Source: Acidobacteriota bacterium
GTDB taxonomy: Bacteria > Acidobacteriota > Vicinamibacteria > Vicinamibacterales > CAVVIG01
Direction: 5' to 3'
Length of the DNA stretch: 64,000 bases
Assembly (NCBI GenBank): GCA_003222395.1
Contig: QHWB01000040.1
Span: forward strand, 508,488-572,487
This document shows positions 8,441 to 16,668 of the stretch, in pieces (the first letter of the stretch is position 1; the number at the start of each line of letters is the position of its first letter). Made by a program: the position numbers and the translations under genes. The notes beneath the pieces were generated by a model. That model made no database searches. It was not told the DNA's origin and saw nothing but the letters and a program-made list of their open reading frames with translations.

Positions 8441-9279
8441 GCGCCGCATACTCGATCGTGACGCCCACGTTCGAACATGCGTCGAGCATCGCCGACTATC
8501 TCGATGCGACGCTCCGATCGGCGTCGCTTCCCTTTCACTGGATCATCGTCGACGACGGGTCGCGCGACGGCACGGCGGATCGGGTGGAAGCCTGGCTGGC
8601 GGCGCATCCGTCGCCACGCATCGCGCGAGCGACGGTCATCCGCAATCAGCGGCCGATGTTCGAGACGGCGTGCGACAACATCGGCTTCAGAGTCGCGGAG
8701 ACCGACGTCGTCATCGAAATCCAGGCGGACATTCACGTCCGCGAGCCGCGGTTCGACGCGCTCATGATTGAGGCGCTCGAGACGTCGCCGAAGCCGTCGG
8801 CGATTTCCGCCCGGTGCGGCCACACGTTCGCGGCGCTCAAACCGGCGTCGCCGTTGTCGAGGTTGTTCAGGCGCTCAACGGGCGATTCAGTCGGTCTGTG
8901 CGGCCGCGCGATCGAAACGCCTCACATCATCGAGACGATTCGCGGAAACTTGTATCGATGCGAGACCGTGAATCGCGGGCCGTGGCTCGTGCTGAAACGC
9001 GATCTGGAGCGGCAGGGCTATCTCGACGAGCGGCACTTCTTCCTCGGCAACGACGATCACGACTATCACCGGCGCCTGTTCGAGGCGGAGGGCCGCCGTC
9101 CGCTGTACGTGCCGATGGCCATTCACGCACCGCTCGGTCTGGGCGCGAACCGGCGGAAACGCAGCGGGATCAACAAGGAGATTTTCGACCGGTTGAGCGC
9201 CGAAAAACGCGGCAGCCCGGCGTTCCACCGCTTCCTTGCGTCGATCCAGTCGTCGATGCCGCCGCAGCGGATCAAATGA
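8431..9279 (+). CDS. Family 2 glycosyltransferase
   Basis: A 282-residue GT-A protein. It opens with YSIVTPTFEHASSIADYLDATL, has the nucleotide-binding WIIVDDGSRDGTADRV segment (Asp pair at about residues 41-42), then the EIQADIHVREPRFDALM block that replaces the usual DXD region with a Q-A-D-I motif. A later GNDDHDYHRRL block corresponds to the catalytic ED(Y) area. There are no membrane helices. ATG 8431 was chosen because it lies after an AAGG and gives the family N terminus; GTG 8419 is an alternative. It overlaps the GINT1-like gene and faces away from the transferase operon at 7477, together forming one divergent glycan locus. Confidence 0.85.
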   Translation: MALGAAYSIVTPTFEHASSIADYLDATLRSASLPFHWIIVDDGSRDGTADRVEAWLAAHPSPRIARATVIRNQRPMFETACDNIGFRVAETDVVIEIQADIHVREPRFDALMIEALETSPKPSAISARCGHTFAALKPASPLSRLFRRSTGDSVGLCGRAIETPHIIETIRGNLYRCETVNRGPWLVLKRDLERQGYLDERHFFLGNDDHDYHRRLFEAEGRRPLYVPMAIHAPLGLGANRRKRSGINKEIFDRLSAEKRGSPAFHRFLASIQSSMPPQRIK

Positions 9280-9348
9280 ACGTTGAGAAAATCGAACCAC
9301 AGAGTGGCTGATATCCGTGACCGAGATCGCAGCGTGACAGGACCGAGA

Positions 9349-10059
9349 CTACCGAATCGGCAACAGATCGACGAGCGTCGTATCGACGCGGCGCCCTGCG
9401 GAGAGCGCCGTGGTGACGACGTCGGCGAGCGGCTCGCCGTCTTTTCGCAGGCGCTCCTTCAAGCCGGCGTCGGCCGGGAATTTCGCCGCGCCGGCGGCCC
9501 AGGTCTCGCGGGCCCTGGCCATTTGAGCGAGCCGGAAGTAGCCGTCGCCAAGCGCCGTGTAGACGTGCGCGACCAGCGTCGGCGGCGTGCCGGCCGTGAC
9601 CATCGAGAGCGCCTGACTCAGGTCGGCGACACCTTTGTCCGCGCGGTGGAAGATGAAGCGGTTGTAATAGAGATTGATCAGCCCGCGCATGTAGTACGCG
9701 AGCACGCACGGACGCTGCGCGATCGACGCCGTCAGCGCGTTCATCGCGTCGCGCCCGAGATACAGGCGCCGGACGTCGCCGGCGGTCGGCACCTTGTCGA
9801 CGTACGCGAGCGCCAGGCTGACGCGCACGTTCGGCCCGCTCCCTTTCCGCTTCGCCAGCTTGTCCAGGAAATCAATCGACCGGTCGAACTGCCCGGCGGC
9901 GATGGTCAGCTGACGGTAATCGGCAGCGAGCGCCAGGTTTTCCGGATCGGCTGCGATCGCCCGCTCCAGATCGGTCAGGCGCGCCGCCACCGGCGTTTCG
10001 GAACCCTGAACGGCCGCGCACGCGAGGAGAGCGAGAACTGCTGCAGCCGCGAGCCGCAT
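9349..10059 (-). CDS. Secreted TPR-type protein
   Basis: A 236-residue protein with a signal peptide (MRLAAAAVLALLACAAVQGS). LLACAA may instead be read as a weak lipobox, LLAC. The rest is helical and repetitive: LERAIAADPENLALAADYRQLTIAAGQFDRSIDF looks like a TPR hairpin, and AHVYTALGDGYFRLAQMARARETWAAGAAKFP is a second one. The gene starts two bases after the stop of the TonB receptor, so it is its operon partner. A periplasmic helper role for the receptor is plausible but unproven. Confidence 0.7.
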   Translation of the reverse strand: MRLAAAAVLALLACAAVQGSETPVAARLTDLERAIAADPENLALAADYRQLTIAAGQFDRSIDFLDKLAKRKGSGPNVRVSLALAYVDKVPTAGDVRRLYLGRDAMNALTASIAQRPCVLAYYMRGLINLYYNRFIFHRADKGVADLSQALSMVTAGTPPTLVAHVYTALGDGYFRLAQMARARETWAAGAAKFPADAGLKERLRKDGEPLADVVTTALSAGRRVDTTLVDLLPIR

Positions 10060-10061
10060 TG

Positions 10062-12548
10062 CTACCGCTCGAAGCGCACCTGAAGGCGGAACTGTCGGTA
10101 CTCCGAGTTGTAGAACGATCCGAACGCCGGCGACGCGAGGTTCGCCTGGACGTCGGTGGGCAGGAACGCGTTCAGCGCGTTGTAGGCGCGCAATCCAATC
10201 CACGGTTCGAACTTGAAGATCCTGAATCGGCGCTCGATCGCCAGCTCGAGACGCGCGTAGGTCGGGAAGCGCAGGCTGTTGCGCGCGCCGACGAACTCGA
10301 GCATCTCGTTCGTCACCGAGTAGGGCAGCCCGTTGCGCAAATCGAACGTGCCGACGAACAGCCACCGCGGCGTCGGCATGAGCCGGCCGCGCGCGAGCAT
10401 CCGGTTCGGCGCGTCGGCATTCGACCGCGCGTACGCGTTCGCGCCGACGACGGGCCACAGCACGGCGTCGAAGTAGTTGCTGAGCGCGTTCAGGTCGCCG
10501 CTCGTCGCCGATCGCGTATAGGTGATGTTGAAGTCCGCGGTCGGCAGGCGCGAGAAATGAACGTTCGCCTCGAGCTCGCGATAGCGCGAGCGCCCGCCGC
10601 TCGAGAGCAGCAGCGCCGGCAACCCCGCCGACGTGATCGGATCGACGATCAGCTCGTGGCTGCCCTGCCGATCGATCGCGCTCAGGTGCACCGACCACAT
10701 CTTGTTGAACCGATGGTCGTAGCCGACGTCCCACGTGCGGCTGCGCGGCGTCTGCAGATCGGAGGTCGTGTGCGCGATGAGCGCCGGCGGTGCCAGCGCC
10801 ACACCGTCGGCGCCGAACCGCGTCTCGATCGCGTCCCCGAATTGATCGAACGCGCCGGCCGTGGACGGCGTGCGCTCGAAGAACAACCCGAAGCCGCCGC
10901 GCAGCGTCGCGCTGCCCGACTCCGTGAGCAGCACCGCCGTGCCGACGCGCGGCGTCACGTTGAACTGTTCGGCGACGCCGTCGCGATCCAGCCGGCCGCC
11001 GAACTCCAGATACCAGCGCGTGCCCGGCTGATATCGATCTTGCGCGAAGAACGCCGCGTCGGTGCTGCGCACCAGCTGCGCCGACAGCGGCCGATAATCG
11101 AGCCGGCGCGCGAGCGATCCGTCGGCGCGCTCGATCAGCACCGGCCGGCTCATGCTCGATCCGCTGTAGTGCGCGCCCAGCAGATCGACGCCGACCTTGA
11201 AGAGATGCAGGCCACCGAGCGCGCTGCGGCTGCCCGACGCGTTCTCCACGAGCTGATACGTGCCGGTATAGCGATGCTGGCGGTTGAAGAAGTTGCCGAG
11301 CGTCGTGTCCGGCCTCAGCACCATCGGCTGCAGACCCTGCGGCCGCACGTCGGTCTGAAAATCGTGGAGCTGAACCATCGTCTCCGAGAACAGAGAGTCG
11401 GTCCAGAGCGCGCGTTCCATCACGCTCGCGCGGTTTGCGTGCGCGTTGATATCGACCGTCGCGTCGGGCGGCGTGAACGTTCCAAGCGTGTCGAACGCTG
11501 AGCGGCTCGGGAAGATGCCGCCGGTCGCGATCATCGACTGCCGCGTCGAGAGGTTCGCGTCGACGCGCGTGAACGAGCTGAACCACTTCGAGGTGCGCAC
11601 CTCGTCTTCGGGACGGCTCGCCACGTCGGTCGCAGCATATCGGTACTGCGCGGTCTGCTCGACGAACAGCCGATCCCTGACGAGCGGGCCGCCGGTCTCG
11701 ATGCGCGGCGCGAACACGCCGATGCCTCGCACGTCGAACGGTGAGCCGCCGCGTTTGGTGCGGAAGGTCGGATCGACGTTGTTGAGCCGCAGACGCCACC
11801 GGTCGCCGGCGCGGCGCGTCTGAATCACGACGAGACCGGACGAAAAGCGGCCGTACTCGACGGCGTACGGATTCGGCAACACCGCAATCGAATCGATCGC
11901 ATCGTCGGGCAGCGACACCTGCGTCAGCCCGGTCGTCGGGTTGACAAGCGTGCTCGGTCCCAGCTGAACGCTGGCCTGGCTCGGCCGTCCGCCTTTGATG
12001 CTGACGCCTCCGGGAACTTCGATGATGCTCGCCAGGAGGCGAAGCGCCGCCTGAAAACCTCCGCCCGGCGCGTACTGGTCCAGTTCCTTGCCGCCGATGC
12101 TGTCGCTCGGCGCAAGTGTGCCTTCGTTGACGACCGTGGTCGAGGCCGCGACGACGTCGACGGTTTGTGAAATTCCTGTGATGGCAAGATCGATGGACGC
12201 GTCGGCCGGTTTTTCGGAAACGACGTCGACACTCACCGCGGCCGTATCGAATCCGCTCAGCGTGGCGACGACGCGATACTTTCCGGCGGGCAGATTGTCG
12301 AACCGGTAGCGGCCGTCGCCATCAGTGATCGCCTGCGCGACGTCGCGATCCGTGATGTCCTTGACCACGACCTCGGCGCCCGGCAAACGGACCGATCCAT
12401 TCTGTGTCGTGACATGGCCCTGGACAATGCCGACACCGACACTCGGCGTCTGCGCGGCAGCGAAGACCGGCGAAACGAGACACAGCAGGAAAGCGAGAAA
12501 GGACTTCGTCAACGAATCGGCGCCACTTTCAGGCGGGGGAACCGTCAT
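10062..12548 (-). CDS. TonB-dependent receptor-like outer membrane protein with CarboxypepD_reg domain
   Basis: An 828-residue outer membrane protein. Residues 1-33 form a signal peptide. About 40-120 is a carboxypeptidase-regulatory-like domain (GIVQGHVTTQNGSVRLPGAEVVVKD, then DGDGRYRFDNLPAGKYRV). About 130-250 is a plug-like domain (VSIKGGRPSQASVQLG, DAIDSIAVLPNPYAVEYGRFSSGLVVIQT). The remainder is a beta-barrel with many alternating hydrophobic strands ending in FRLQVRFER. This domain order is common in Acidobacteriota and Bacteroidota receptors for large substrates such as glycans or peptides. The substrate cannot be told from the sequence. ATG 12548 follows the PAP2 stop by four bases. 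TTG 12512 would give a shorter signal peptide. Confidence 0.85.
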   Translation of the reverse strand: MTVPPPESGADSLTKSFLAFLLCLVSPVFAAAQTPSVGVGIVQGHVTTQNGSVRLPGAEVVVKDITDRDVAQAITDGDGRYRFDNLPAGKYRVVATLSGFDTAAVSVDVVSEKPADASIDLAITGISQTVDVVAASTTVVNEGTLAPSDSIGGKELDQYAPGGGFQAALRLLASIIEVPGGVSIKGGRPSQASVQLGPSTLVNPTTGLTQVSLPDDAIDSIAVLPNPYAVEYGRFSSGLVVIQTRRAGDRWRLRLNNVDPTFRTKRGGSPFDVRGIGVFAPRIETGGPLVRDRLFVEQTAQYRYAATDVASRPEDEVRTSKWFSSFTRVDANLSTRQSMIATGGIFPSRSAFDTLGTFTPPDATVDINAHANRASVMERALWTDSLFSETMVQLHDFQTDVRPQGLQPMVLRPDTTLGNFFNRQHRYTGTYQLVENASGSRSALGGLHLFKVGVDLLGAHYSGSSMSRPVLIERADGSLARRLDYRPLSAQLVRSTDAAFFAQDRYQPGTRWYLEFGGRLDRDGVAEQFNVTPRVGTAVLLTESGSATLRGGFGLFFERTPSTAGAFDQFGDAIETRFGADGVALAPPALIAHTTSDLQTPRSRTWDVGYDHRFNKMWSVHLSAIDRQGSHELIVDPITSAGLPALLLSSGGRSRYRELEANVHFSRLPTADFNITYTRSATSGDLNALSNYFDAVLWPVVGANAYARSNADAPNRMLARGRLMPTPRWLFVGTFDLRNGLPYSVTNEMLEFVGARNSLRFPTYARLELAIERRFRIFKFEPWIGLRAYNALNAFLPTDVQANLASPAFGSFYNSEYRQFRLQVRFER

Positions 12549-12552
12549 TGTA

Positions 12553-13344
12553 TCAGACGCCGCTGAGGCCGACCGCGACCCAGGCAGCCACAGCCAAGAG
12601 CGCTCCCCCTGCAACATCCATGACGTAGTGATATCGGCCGACCACACAGGCGACGCCGATGCTGACGGCGAGAAGCCCGAACACCGCGCCGGCAAAGGGC
12701 AGGGCCGGGGCAACGGCGAGCGCGACCGCAAGCGATCCGGCGACGTGCCCGCTCGGGAACGTGTTTGCACGAGTCGTGAGGTGCTGCACCATTTGCGATG
12801 CCGCGTGGTGAACGGCCGGATCGGTGAGCATCGGCTTCGGCTCGAGCGCCCAGGGCGGTCGCGTTTGAAACACGGTCAGCGGCGCGAATGCACCGAGCTC
12901 GGCCGTCAGCACCATCGTCCAGTACCGATCGGCCCGCGCGGAGTGGCCGGCGAGCACGAGCGCCGCGAAACCCGCCGGCACGATCAAAAAGCACAGCATG
13001 TACACGATCTCGAGGTACGCGACGAACGCGCGCGGCCACCGCGCGAACCGCGTCGCCGGATCTCCGAGCACGCGCCGGTCCCACGCAACGAGCCACGATT
13101 CGAGTCGCGGCGAAGGCGCGACGAAGAGCCATCCGGTGATGTAGTAGCCGACGAGGACGTACGCGGCGGGCAGCCAGTCACGGAGCGGCGAAGTCACATT
13201 CACCGCGGCATTCCACACGAGCGCGACCATCGACAGCGACGCCGCCGCGACGCGGGCACGCCGCGCCATCGGCAGCCGCTGCATCGTGGCGGCAACGGCG
13301 AGATAAAAAAAGTACGCGATCGCGATCGCCTCAGGTGGCCGCAC
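12553..13344 (-). CDS. PAP2-family membrane phosphatase
   Basis: A 263-residue protein with about six membrane helices. The phosphatase motifs are TFPSGHVAGSLAVALA at about residues 192-207 (the SGH block) and GRYHYVMDVAGGALLA at about 232-247, where His and Asp complete the catalytic relay. The first block K-x6-RP is present only in degenerate form as QTRPPW. Members dephosphorylate lipid phosphates or undecaprenyl pyrophosphate at the outer face of the inner membrane. The gene begins with GTG 13344, 28 bases from the divergent ceramide-synthase-like gene, and is followed after four bases by the TonB receptor. Its position next to a sphingolipid cluster makes a lipid-phosphate substrate attractive, but undecaprenyl pyrophosphate is equally possible. 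Confidence 0.85.
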   Translation of the reverse strand: MRPPEAIAIAYFFYLAVAATMQRLPMARRARVAAASLSMVALVWNAAVNVTSPLRDWLPAAYVLVGYYITGWLFVAPSPRLESWLVAWDRRVLGDPATRFARWPRAFVAYLEIVYMLCFLIVPAGFAALVLAGHSARADRYWTMVLTAELGAFAPLTVFQTRPPWALEPKPMLTDPAVHHAASQMVQHLTTRANTFPSGHVAGSLAVALAVAPALPFAGAVFGLLAVSIGVACVVGRYHYVMDVAGGALLAVAAWVAVGLSGV

Positions 13345-13372
13345 CGCTGAACGATATCCTAGAATTCACGCG

Positions 13373-14488
13373 ATGGCGTCGACCGAAGTCCGCGCCGTAC
13401 GCGGCCGCGCGGAGTTTCACAGGTTCATCGATTACGCCTACGAGATCAACGCACGCGATCCTCACTGGATTCCGCCGCTGCGGATGTCGGAACGCGAGCG
13501 GCTCACGCCGAAGAAGAATCCGTTTTTCGCGCACGCGGACGTCGAGCTGCTGCTCGCCTGGCGCGGCCGCCAGATCGTGGGCCGCATCGCGGCGATTGAC
13601 GATCGGCTGCACAACCAGACGCACGGCGACAACGTCGCGATGTTCGGCTTTTTCGAAGCGGAGGACGGCGAAGCCGCGCGGACGCTGCTCGAACGCGTCG
13701 AGGCGTGGGCGCGCACACGCGGCCGCGCGCACGTGCGCGGTCCGCTCAACCCGTCGCTCAACGAGAGCGCGGGATTGTTGATCGAGGGCTTCGACACCGA
13801 TCCGATGCTGCTGATGCCGCACAATCCGCCCGCCTATGCCGACTTCATCGAGTCGGCGGGATACCGGAAGGCCAAGGATCTGTTCGCCTGGCTCTACGCG
13901 CTCGATCGGGAATTTCCGGCCGTCGCGGCGAAGCTGGCCCGACGGATGCGCGATCGTCTCGACCTCGCGTTGCGTCCGCTCAACTTGAAGGAATTTACGA
14001 GCGAAGTCGCGCGGCTCCGGGTTCTGTATCGCGAAGCCTGGGATCGCAACTGGGGCTTCGTGCCGCCGACCGAAGAGGAATTCGGACGCATCGCCCGCGA
14101 GATGAAGCCGATCTTCGATTCGCGGTGCGCGGTCTGCGCGGAGATCGACGGACGCATGGTGGCGTGCGCCATCGCCATCCCCGACATCAACCAGGCGCTC
14201 AGGAGCACGAACGGCCATCTGAACGCGCGCACGCTCTGGCGACTCCTCGGCCGCAGCCGTCACATCGATCAGGCGCGCCTCCTCCTGCTCGGCGTCGCGG
14301 CGGAGTACCGGTCGCACGGCCTCTATCCGTTGATGCTGTTCGATCTGCACCGGCAGATGGCGCCGGCGTACCGCCGCGTCGAGTTCTCGTGGGTGCTCGA
14401 GGACAACCAGAACATCAACCGGCCCGCCGAAGAAGCCGGCGCGACGCGGTACAAGACCTATCGGATTTATCAGAAGGCGCTCGCCTGA
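13373..14488 (+). CDS. bcerS: GNAT-fold N-acyltransferase, candidate bacterial ceramide synthase
   Basis: A 371-residue protein of the long GNAT type. The first half has EINARDPHWIPPLRMSERERL and KNPFFAHADVELLLAWRGRQIVGRIAAI, followed by HVRGPLNPSLNESAGLLIEGFDTDPMLLMPHNPPAYADFIESAGY. The second half repeats a GNAT fold with RLLLLGVAAEYRSHGLYPLMLFDLH in place of the acyl-CoA loop. This architecture matches the family to which the Caulobacter enzyme that acylates the sphingoid base belongs. The assignment rests mainly on neighbours: reductase, serine palmitoyltransferase, acyl-AMP ligase and carrier protein follow. Without them I would say only long-form acyltransferase. The TGA stop lies inside a REP-like repeat. 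Confidence 0.7.
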   Translation: MASTEVRAVRGRAEFHRFIDYAYEINARDPHWIPPLRMSERERLTPKKNPFFAHADVELLLAWRGRQIVGRIAAIDDRLHNQTHGDNVAMFGFFEAEDGEAARTLLERVEAWARTRGRAHVRGPLNPSLNESAGLLIEGFDTDPMLLMPHNPPAYADFIESAGYRKAKDLFAWLYALDREFPAVAAKLARRMRDRLDLALRPLNLKEFTSEVARLRVLYREAWDRNWGFVPPTEEEFGRIAREMKPIFDSRCAVCAEIDGRMVACAIAIPDINQALRSTNGHLNARTLWRLLGRSRHIDQARLLLLGVAAEYRSHGLYPLMLFDLHRQMAPAYRRVEFSWVLEDNQNINRPAEEAGATRYKTYRIYQKALA

Positions 14489-14502
14489 AAGGCTCGCGCT
14501 AC
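14479..14502. repeat. REP-like repeat family A, single arm
   Basis: A copy of the element that begins GCTCGCCTGAAAGG and continues CTCGCGCTAC. It covers the last four codons and stop of the GNAT gene, so the TGA that ends the protein is the TGA of the repeat, and it lies between that gene and the reductase gene. Confidence 0.85.
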
Positions 14503-14511
14503 GATCGTCGC

Positions 14512-15426
14512 GTGCCAACCGTCGCGGTCACCGGCGCCTCGGGGTTCATCGGCAGCAACCTCACAGCGCACCTGTCGGCGCGTGGAGACGACGTTCGCGC
14601 CGTCCGCCGTCCGTTCGACCGGCCGGACCTGATCGAGACGCTTCGCGGCTGCGAGGTCGTGGTTCACCTCGCCGGCGTGGTGGCAGCCGCTCGCGACGAT
14701 GAGTACGTCGCGGCGAACGTGACGGCGACGCGCGTCGTCGCCGAATCGACGCGCGCGGCGGGTGCGCGCCTCGTCCACATCTCGAGCCTCGCCGCCGCCG
14801 GTCCCGCATCGCGTGCTGCGCCGCGCGTCGAAGACGACCCGCCCGCGCCGATGACGGCCTACGGCCGCAGCAAGCTCGCCGGCGAGCGGGCGATCGAGGG
14901 CGTGCGTGGTTTGCAGTGGACGATCCTCCGGCCCGGCGTCGTCTATGGACCGCGCGATCGCGCCGTTCTGGCGCTGTTCCGGATGGCGCGCGCCGGCATG
15001 CTGCCGCTGGTCGGCCGCGAGACCGCCGCGTACACGATGATTCACGTGGCCGACGTCGTCCGCGCGATCGAGGCCGCCGTCGATCGCGGCGACGCGTCGG
15101 GCGAGACGATGTTCGTCGGCCATCCCGAGCCGGTGAGCGCGCGCGCGCTCGTCGAAGGCGTGCGCGACGCGGCCGGCGGCGCGGCGACGATCGTCCGCGT
15201 TCCGCGGGCCCTTCTGTGGATCGCCGCGCGCGCGGGCGACGCCATCGGGGCGCTGCGCGGCAAACCGGTCGTGATCAATCGACGGCGGTACGACGAGCTG
15301 AATGCTGAAGGGTTCGTCTGCCGCGTGGATCGGCTGCGCGACCGTCTCGGCATCGTCGCCGAGATCGCCTTACGCGACGGCCTCGCGCAAACAGCGAACT
15401 GGTACCGGTCGAACGGTTGGTTGTAG
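14512..15426 (+). CDS. cerR: NAD-dependent epimerase-type reductase, candidate 3-ketosphinganine reductase
   Basis: A 304-residue extended short-chain dehydrogenase. The nucleotide motif TGASGFIGSNL is at about residues 7-17, the HLAGV strand follows, HISSLAA carries the catalytic Ser, and YGRSKLAGE holds the Tyr-x-x-x-Lys pair. The C-terminal half is of the NAD-dependent epimerase/dehydratase type rather than the classical SDR type. The bacterial CerR enzyme that reduces 3-ketosphinganine has this form. The start is GTG 14512, ten codons after the repeat. It is co-directional with the GNAT gene and convergent with the serine palmitoyltransferase gene (12 bases between stops). On its own the sequence would support only a sugar or sterol dehydratase; the ceramide role comes from context. 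Confidence 0.7.
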   Translation: MPTVAVTGASGFIGSNLTAHLSARGDDVRAVRRPFDRPDLIETLRGCEVVVHLAGVVAAARDDEYVAANVTATRVVAESTRAAGARLVHISSLAAAGPASRAAPRVEDDPPAPMTAYGRSKLAGERAIEGVRGLQWTILRPGVVYGPRDRAVLALFRMARAGMLPLVGRETAAYTMIHVADVVRAIEAAVDRGDASGETMFVGHPEPVSARALVEGVRDAAGGAATIVRVPRALLWIAARAGDAIGALRGKPVVINRRRYDELNAEGFVCRVDRLRDRLGIVAEIALRDGLAQTANWYRSNGWL

Positions 15427-15432
15427 AGGGAC

Positions 15433-15495
15433 GCTCGCCTAAAAGGCTCGCGCTACCGTGTGCCCGCGCTGTAGCGCGAGGCTCTCAGCCGAGCG
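15433..15495. repeat. REP-like repeat family A, inverted pair
   Basis: Two arms in opposite orientation, 15433-15456 (GCTCGCCTAAAAGG and onward) and 15471-15495 (GTAGCGCGAGGCTCTCAGCC and onward), form a hairpin between the convergent reductase and palmitoyltransferase genes. The last 19 or so codons of the palmitoyltransferase and its TAG stop lie inside it. A bidirectional terminator role is possible. Confidence 0.85.
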
Positions 15496-16668
15496 GGAGC
15501 GTGCCCGCGCGAAAATTTCCAGCGCGCGGTCGATTTGATCGGGTGTGTGCGCCGCCGAGCAGCTCGCACGCAGCACGCAATCGTCCTTCGGACATCCCGG
15601 CGGCACGATGAGGTTCACGTACAGACCCGCCGTGAGGAGACCCTGCCACAGCGCGATCGTCCGCTCCTCGTCTCCGATCAGAATCGGAACGATTGGCGAT
15701 TCGCTTTCGCCGATCGCGTAGCCGACGTCGCGCAGCCCGCGGCGCAGCGCGCGGATGTTCGTCCACAGCCGCTCGCGCAGCTCGGGATGCTGCCGGATGA
15801 CGCGGACCGCGGCCGCCACGCTCGCGACGTTGGACGGCGACCCTGACGCGGTGAAGACGTACGCGCGCGCCAGGAAGTGGAGCGCGCGCAATTCGGGATG
15901 GTCCGACACGCAGACGCCACCGATGCCCGCGAGCGATTTCGAGAAGGTGCCGACGATGAAATCGACGCGGTCGAGGACGCCCTGATCCTCGGCGCACCCG
16001 AGGCCTCTCGCGCCATACGTGCCGAGCGAATGCGCTTCGTCGACGAGCAGGTAGGCGCCGTTCGCGCTGCAGATGTTGGCGATGTCGAGGAGCGGCGCCA
16101 CGTCGCCGCGAATGGAATACAACCCTTCGACGACGACGAGCCGGTTGCGCTCGCCCCGCGGCAGCCGCTCCAGCTTCCTGCGCAGGCTGTCGGCCGAATT
16201 GTGGCGGAACCCGATGACCTGCGATGGCGTCTGCCGCGTCGCGTCATAGATGCTGGCGTGGCTGTCGCTGTCGATGAGGATGACGTCACCCGCACCGCAC
16301 AAGCCGCCGATCAGCGACAGGTTCGCCTGATAGCCGGTACTGAAGATGATGGCGTGGCGCTTGCCGAACCATTCGGCGAAGTCGCGCTCGAGCGCTTCAT
16401 GCAGCGCGAAGGTGCCGTTGGCCGTGCGCGATCCGGTAGTGCCGGTGCCGTAGTCGTCGAGGGCGCGGCGCGCCGCGTCGACGACGTCGGGATGCTTGGT
16501 CAGTCCGAGATAGTTGTTCGACCCGAACATCAGGGTCGGGCGTCCCTGCACGATGACCTCGCATGGACCGAGCACGCCCTCGATAACGGTCAGCCCGGGC
16601 GTCGCCGCCGCGTCCTCGAACATCGCGAGGCGCGATTCGATTGCACGGAGTTTGTGGAGCAGATCCAT
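15439..16668 (-). CDS. spt: Alpha-oxoamine synthase, candidate serine palmitoyltransferase
   Basis: A 409-residue PLP enzyme of fold type I. SNNYLGLTKHP, then GTGTTGSRTANGTFALHEALE, STGYQANLSL, DSDSHASIYDA and LLVDEAHSLGTYG are all conserved blocks of the family. The PLP lysine lies in VGTFSKSLAGIGG at about residue 243; the TFSKS form, rather than the TLGKA of glycine C-acetyltransferase, is typical of serine palmitoyltransferase. The product would be 3-ketosphinganine from Ser and an acyl thioester. The gene directly abuts the acyl-AMP ligase stop (TAAATG). The C-terminal about 19 residues (SRSAESLALQRGHTVARAF) have no family counterpart and are coded by a repeat. Confidence 0.85.
   Translation of the reverse strand: MDLLHKLRAIESRLAMFEDAAATPGLTVIEGVLGPCEVIVQGRPTLMFGSNNYLGLTKHPDVVDAARRALDDYGTGTTGSRTANGTFALHEALERDFAEWFGKRHAIIFSTGYQANLSLIGGLCGAGDVILIDSDSHASIYDATRQTPSQVIGFRHNSADSLRRKLERLPRGERNRLVVVEGLYSIRGDVAPLLDIANICSANGAYLLVDEAHSLGTYGARGLGCAEDQGVLDRVDFIVGTFSKSLAGIGGVCVSDHPELRALHFLARAYVFTASGSPSNVASVAAAVRVIRQHPELRERLWTNIRALRRGLRDVGYAIGESESPIVPILIGDEERTIALWQGLLTAGLYVNLIVPPGCPKDDCVLRASCSAAHTPDQIDRALEIFARARSRSAESLALQRGHTVARAF

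Noticed and set aside
12541-12560. TGATACAATGAC motif as a promoter, also at 2222-2233
   Set aside because: At 12541 it is simply a TGA stop, four bases and the next ATG; the match at 2222 has no shared context, so a common regulatory meaning is not supported.
14512-15426. Sugar epimerase of the nearby glycan locus
   Set aside because: The fold would allow it, but the gene lies inside the ceramide set and is separated from the glycan genes by the PAP2-TonB-TPR operon.
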